NCBI GenBank assembly: GCA_019454165.1
Contig: CP075367.1
Location: 379,971-443,970 of the forward strand
Reading direction: 5' to 3'
DNA length: 64,000 nucleotides
Source of the DNA: Anaerolineales bacterium
Lineage (GTDB): Bacteria > Chloroflexota > Anaerolineae > Anaerolineales > UBA11579
This document shows positions 62,360 through 64,000 of the stretch, in pieces. Each line of letters begins with the position of its first letter. Position 1 is the stretch's first letter. Position numbers and translations under genes: made by a program. The notes below the pieces were generated by a model, which did no database searches, was not told the DNA's origin, and saw only the letters and a program-made list of their open reading frames with translations.

Positions 62360-63613
62360 TTATTGCAGTCTGGTCAGCAGGGTTTGCAACTGCTCGAACG
62401 AGGTGAGGCCCTGCATGTGATGAATGAAGTCAGCCAGGGTGGGGCTGAGGCGGCGCAACTGGCGCACGGCTTCGCCGACCGGGTCTTCGCCGGCCGGGCC
62501 GATGGGTGTATCGGCATAGCTGCCATAGAAAGCAAAGTAGGCCTGGTTGAGCTTGCGGATGGCGTAGCCGTTCTCCCAGAACACCAGGCGGCGTGCTTCC
62601 ATGTAGGCTTCGGCCTCTTCCACTTTGCCCTCAGCCAGCAGGGCGTCCACCTGCAGGCGGGTGATGTGCATCTGCTCGCGGAAATCGAAGGCGGGCGGAT
62701 CGTCCGCCCGCGGCGGCACACGGCTGGGCGCGGGCGGCGGGGCGTATTCCGGATAGTAGTGGGCGATGACGGCCGCGCCGATCTCTTTGCCGAACAGGTT
62801 GGCGGCAGTTTCGTTCATCGTGGTCAGGTCTTGGGATTTGCTGTAGTTGAGGCCGAGCAGGTGCCAGGCCAGGTAGTTGTGCAGCCATTCATGGGCGATG
62901 ACCTCGCTGAGCCAGTTGAGCGAGCTGGTCTGCGCCACCATGGTGGGATAGGTGCCAATGCCGCCCACGGGCACCACCAGGGCGGAGACATCCAGCGCAT
63001 CGGTGACGGCATCCTCGATGGCGATGTGCTGCTCCAGGGTCAGGGCGGTCTCGAGCGAGAGATTGGCCAGCTGGCCAATGCTGTCACGCGGCGAGACCAC
63101 CAGCGCCCAGGGCAGCGGCGTGCTGTGATACAGCAGCGGCGGGATGGGCTGGCCGCCGCTGGTGAAGCCGTGCTGGGCCAGCGTTTGGGTGAGCTGGGCC
63201 TGCAATATGCTCTCGGCCAACGGCGCCTGTTCGGCGCGTTGGGTATATAGCGTATCGAGGAAGGCGCGGGTTTCCTCCAGCTGGGCGGACACATCGCCGG
63301 GGTCCGCGTGCAGTTGGTTGAGCACGGCTTCCTGGATCTGGATCTGGGCGATCAGGGCCATGAAATCACGCACCAACTGGGTCTGCGCATCCTCCGGCAG
63401 GTATTGGTGCGCCCCCAGGGCTACCTGCTGCAGCTTGAGGAGGGCCGCATCCAGGGTCCAGCTCACATAGTCGAACTCAACGGCGCGTGTGAAGGCGCGT
63501 ACTTGTTCGCGCGAGTCGGACAGCGGGGCGGTGGAGGTGACCAGGACGGTGGAGTAGGCTGCCAGCAGCAGGCACAGCAGGATGCGGCGCATGCTGGGCA
63601 TGATACTGCCCAT
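62360..63613 (-). CDS. Exported zincin-like protein (HExxH)
   Basis: 417 residues (counting from ATG 63613; ATGs at 63601 and 63592 are alternatives). A hydrophobic signal segment (RRILLCLLLAAYSTVLV) is followed by a mostly helical protein with HEWLH at 241-245 and NETAA with Glu268 downstream. This is the HExxH...E arrangement of gluzincin metallopeptidases. It precedes the DsbA-cyclophilin and PrsW genes on the same strand, 21 bp from the former. I do not recognise the family. Confidence 0.75.
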   Translation of the reverse strand: MGSIMPSMRRILLCLLLAAYSTVLVTSTAPLSDSREQVRAFTRAVEFDYVSWTLDAALLKLQQVALGAHQYLPEDAQTQLVRDFMALIAQIQIQEAVLNQLHADPGDVSAQLEETRAFLDTLYTQRAEQAPLAESILQAQLTQTLAQHGFTSGGQPIPPLLYHSTPLPWALVVSPRDSIGQLANLSLETALTLEQHIAIEDAVTDALDVSALVVPVGGIGTYPTMVAQTSSLNWLSEVIAHEWLHNYLAWHLLGLNYSKSQDLTTMNETAANLFGKEIGAAVIAHYYPEYAPPPAPSRVPPRADDPPAFDFREQMHITRLQVDALLAEGKVEEAEAYMEARRLVFWENGYAIRKLNQAYFAFYGSYADTPIGPAGEDPVGEAVRQLRRLSPTLADFIHHMQGLTSFEQLQTLLTRLQ

Positions 63614-63675
63614 TGCGCCCGGGGCGGATGAGGGCTGGTTTAGCGCACAGGGGTTTTTGGCTATAATCCCAAGCC

Positions 63676-64000
63676 ATGAATTTTCTTATCACCGGCGCGG
63701 CGGGTTTCCTCGGCTCGGCGCTGGCCAATCAACTGGCACGTGAAGGCCACCTGGTGCGGGGCATCGACAACCTCTCCAGTGGTGAGCCGCAAGTGCTGTT
63801 CGACGACGTGCACTTCACCCGCGGCGACGTGAACGACCGCCCCAAGCTGTGGACCCTATTGCAGGACATTGACTGCGTGTACCACCTGGCGGCGCGGGTG
63901 CTGGTGGCCGAATCGCTGCTGTATCCGCGCGAATATACCGACGCCAATGTAGGTGGCACGGTCAGCCTGATGGAGGCCATGCGGGATGTGGGCGTGCGCC
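63676..64000 (+). CDS. NAD-dependent epimerase/dehydratase, 5' part only
   Basis: At least 108 codons, open to the end of the window. It starts MNFLITGAAGFLGSALA, a GxxGxxG Rossmann motif, with DNLSSG and YHLAA as in UDP-glucose 4-epimerase-like extended SDRs. TATAAT at 63662-63667 places the transcript start within about two bases of the ATG, and there is no RBS. The catalytic Tyr lies beyond the window. Confidence 0.88.
   Translation, partial: MNFLITGAAGFLGSALANQLAREGHLVRGIDNLSSGEPQVLFDDVHFTRGDVNDRPKLWTLLQDIDCVYHLAARVLVAESLLYPREYTDANVGGTVSLMEAMRDVGVR

Overview
The window is a GC-rich bacterial chromosome segment with densely packed, mostly housekeeping genes. The gene content (stand-alone ClpC, four-domain S1 protein, single-gene ChlI/ChlD chelatase, a T-box before thrS, GT-C-like membrane proteins, many -10 boxes sitting directly on start codons) fits a member of the Chloroflexota, probably Anaerolineae. 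That placement is inferred from gene style; no rRNA is present to confirm it.

Layout. 1-13.7 kb, mainly minus strand: fatty-acid desaturase, small membrane proteins, radA, a DinB protein, an inserted plus-strand block of two ArsR regulators with SRPBCC/VOC partners, a flavoprotein, clpC, a kinase-less sensor-like membrane protein and an S1 protein. 13.9-20.7 kb: a ChlI/ChlD metal-chelatase gene split by an A9 slippery run, a Kef-type antiporter, an SDR, and the tsaE-tsaB-rimI block. 20.7-35.6 kb: a long plus-strand surface-glycan locus (nucleotide-sugar dehydrogenase, epimerase, flippase, GT4, GDP-mannose 4,6-dehydratase, GT-C-like membrane proteins, GT2, UPF0104 protein, GT4, asparagine synthase), then tRNA-Val. 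35.7-43.8 kb: hydrolase, FkbM methyltransferase, a phenylalanine hydroxylase behind a tyrosine-codon leader peptide and terminator, a ThiS/MoaD-like protein paired with an Asp-box propeller, an AT-rich HEPN-like gene with a frameshift, and a PadR operon whose last gene is frameshifted. 43.8-64 kb: T-box-thrS, cupin/membrane-pair/glutaredoxin operon, diguanylate cyclase, dehydrogenase, ferredoxin-NADP reductase-like protein, two M16 peptidases, acpS, penicillin-acylase homologue, PrsW protease, a DsbA-cyclophilin lipoprotein, an HExxH protein and a truncated epimerase.

Most notable: (1) a 28-codon leader ORF with four Tyr codons in five, followed by a strong intrinsic terminator, ahead of the enzyme that makes Tyr from Phe. 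This looks like ribosome-mediated attenuation by tyrosine. (2) An A9 run where a -1 shift would join a ChlI-like ATPase to a ChlD-like VWA subunit, matching the programmed frameshifting described for chlD genes. (3) Palindromic repeats sitting in frame inside radA and inside a flavoprotein gene. (4) Twin ArsR operators exactly 40 bp apart on a near-leaderless promoter. (5) Roughly ten promoters whose -10 box places the predicted transcript start at or within a few bases of the start codon.

Three frame breaks lie in this window (15.02, 41.05 and 42.42 kb). The first has a functional precedent; the other two could be real decay or sequencing errors.
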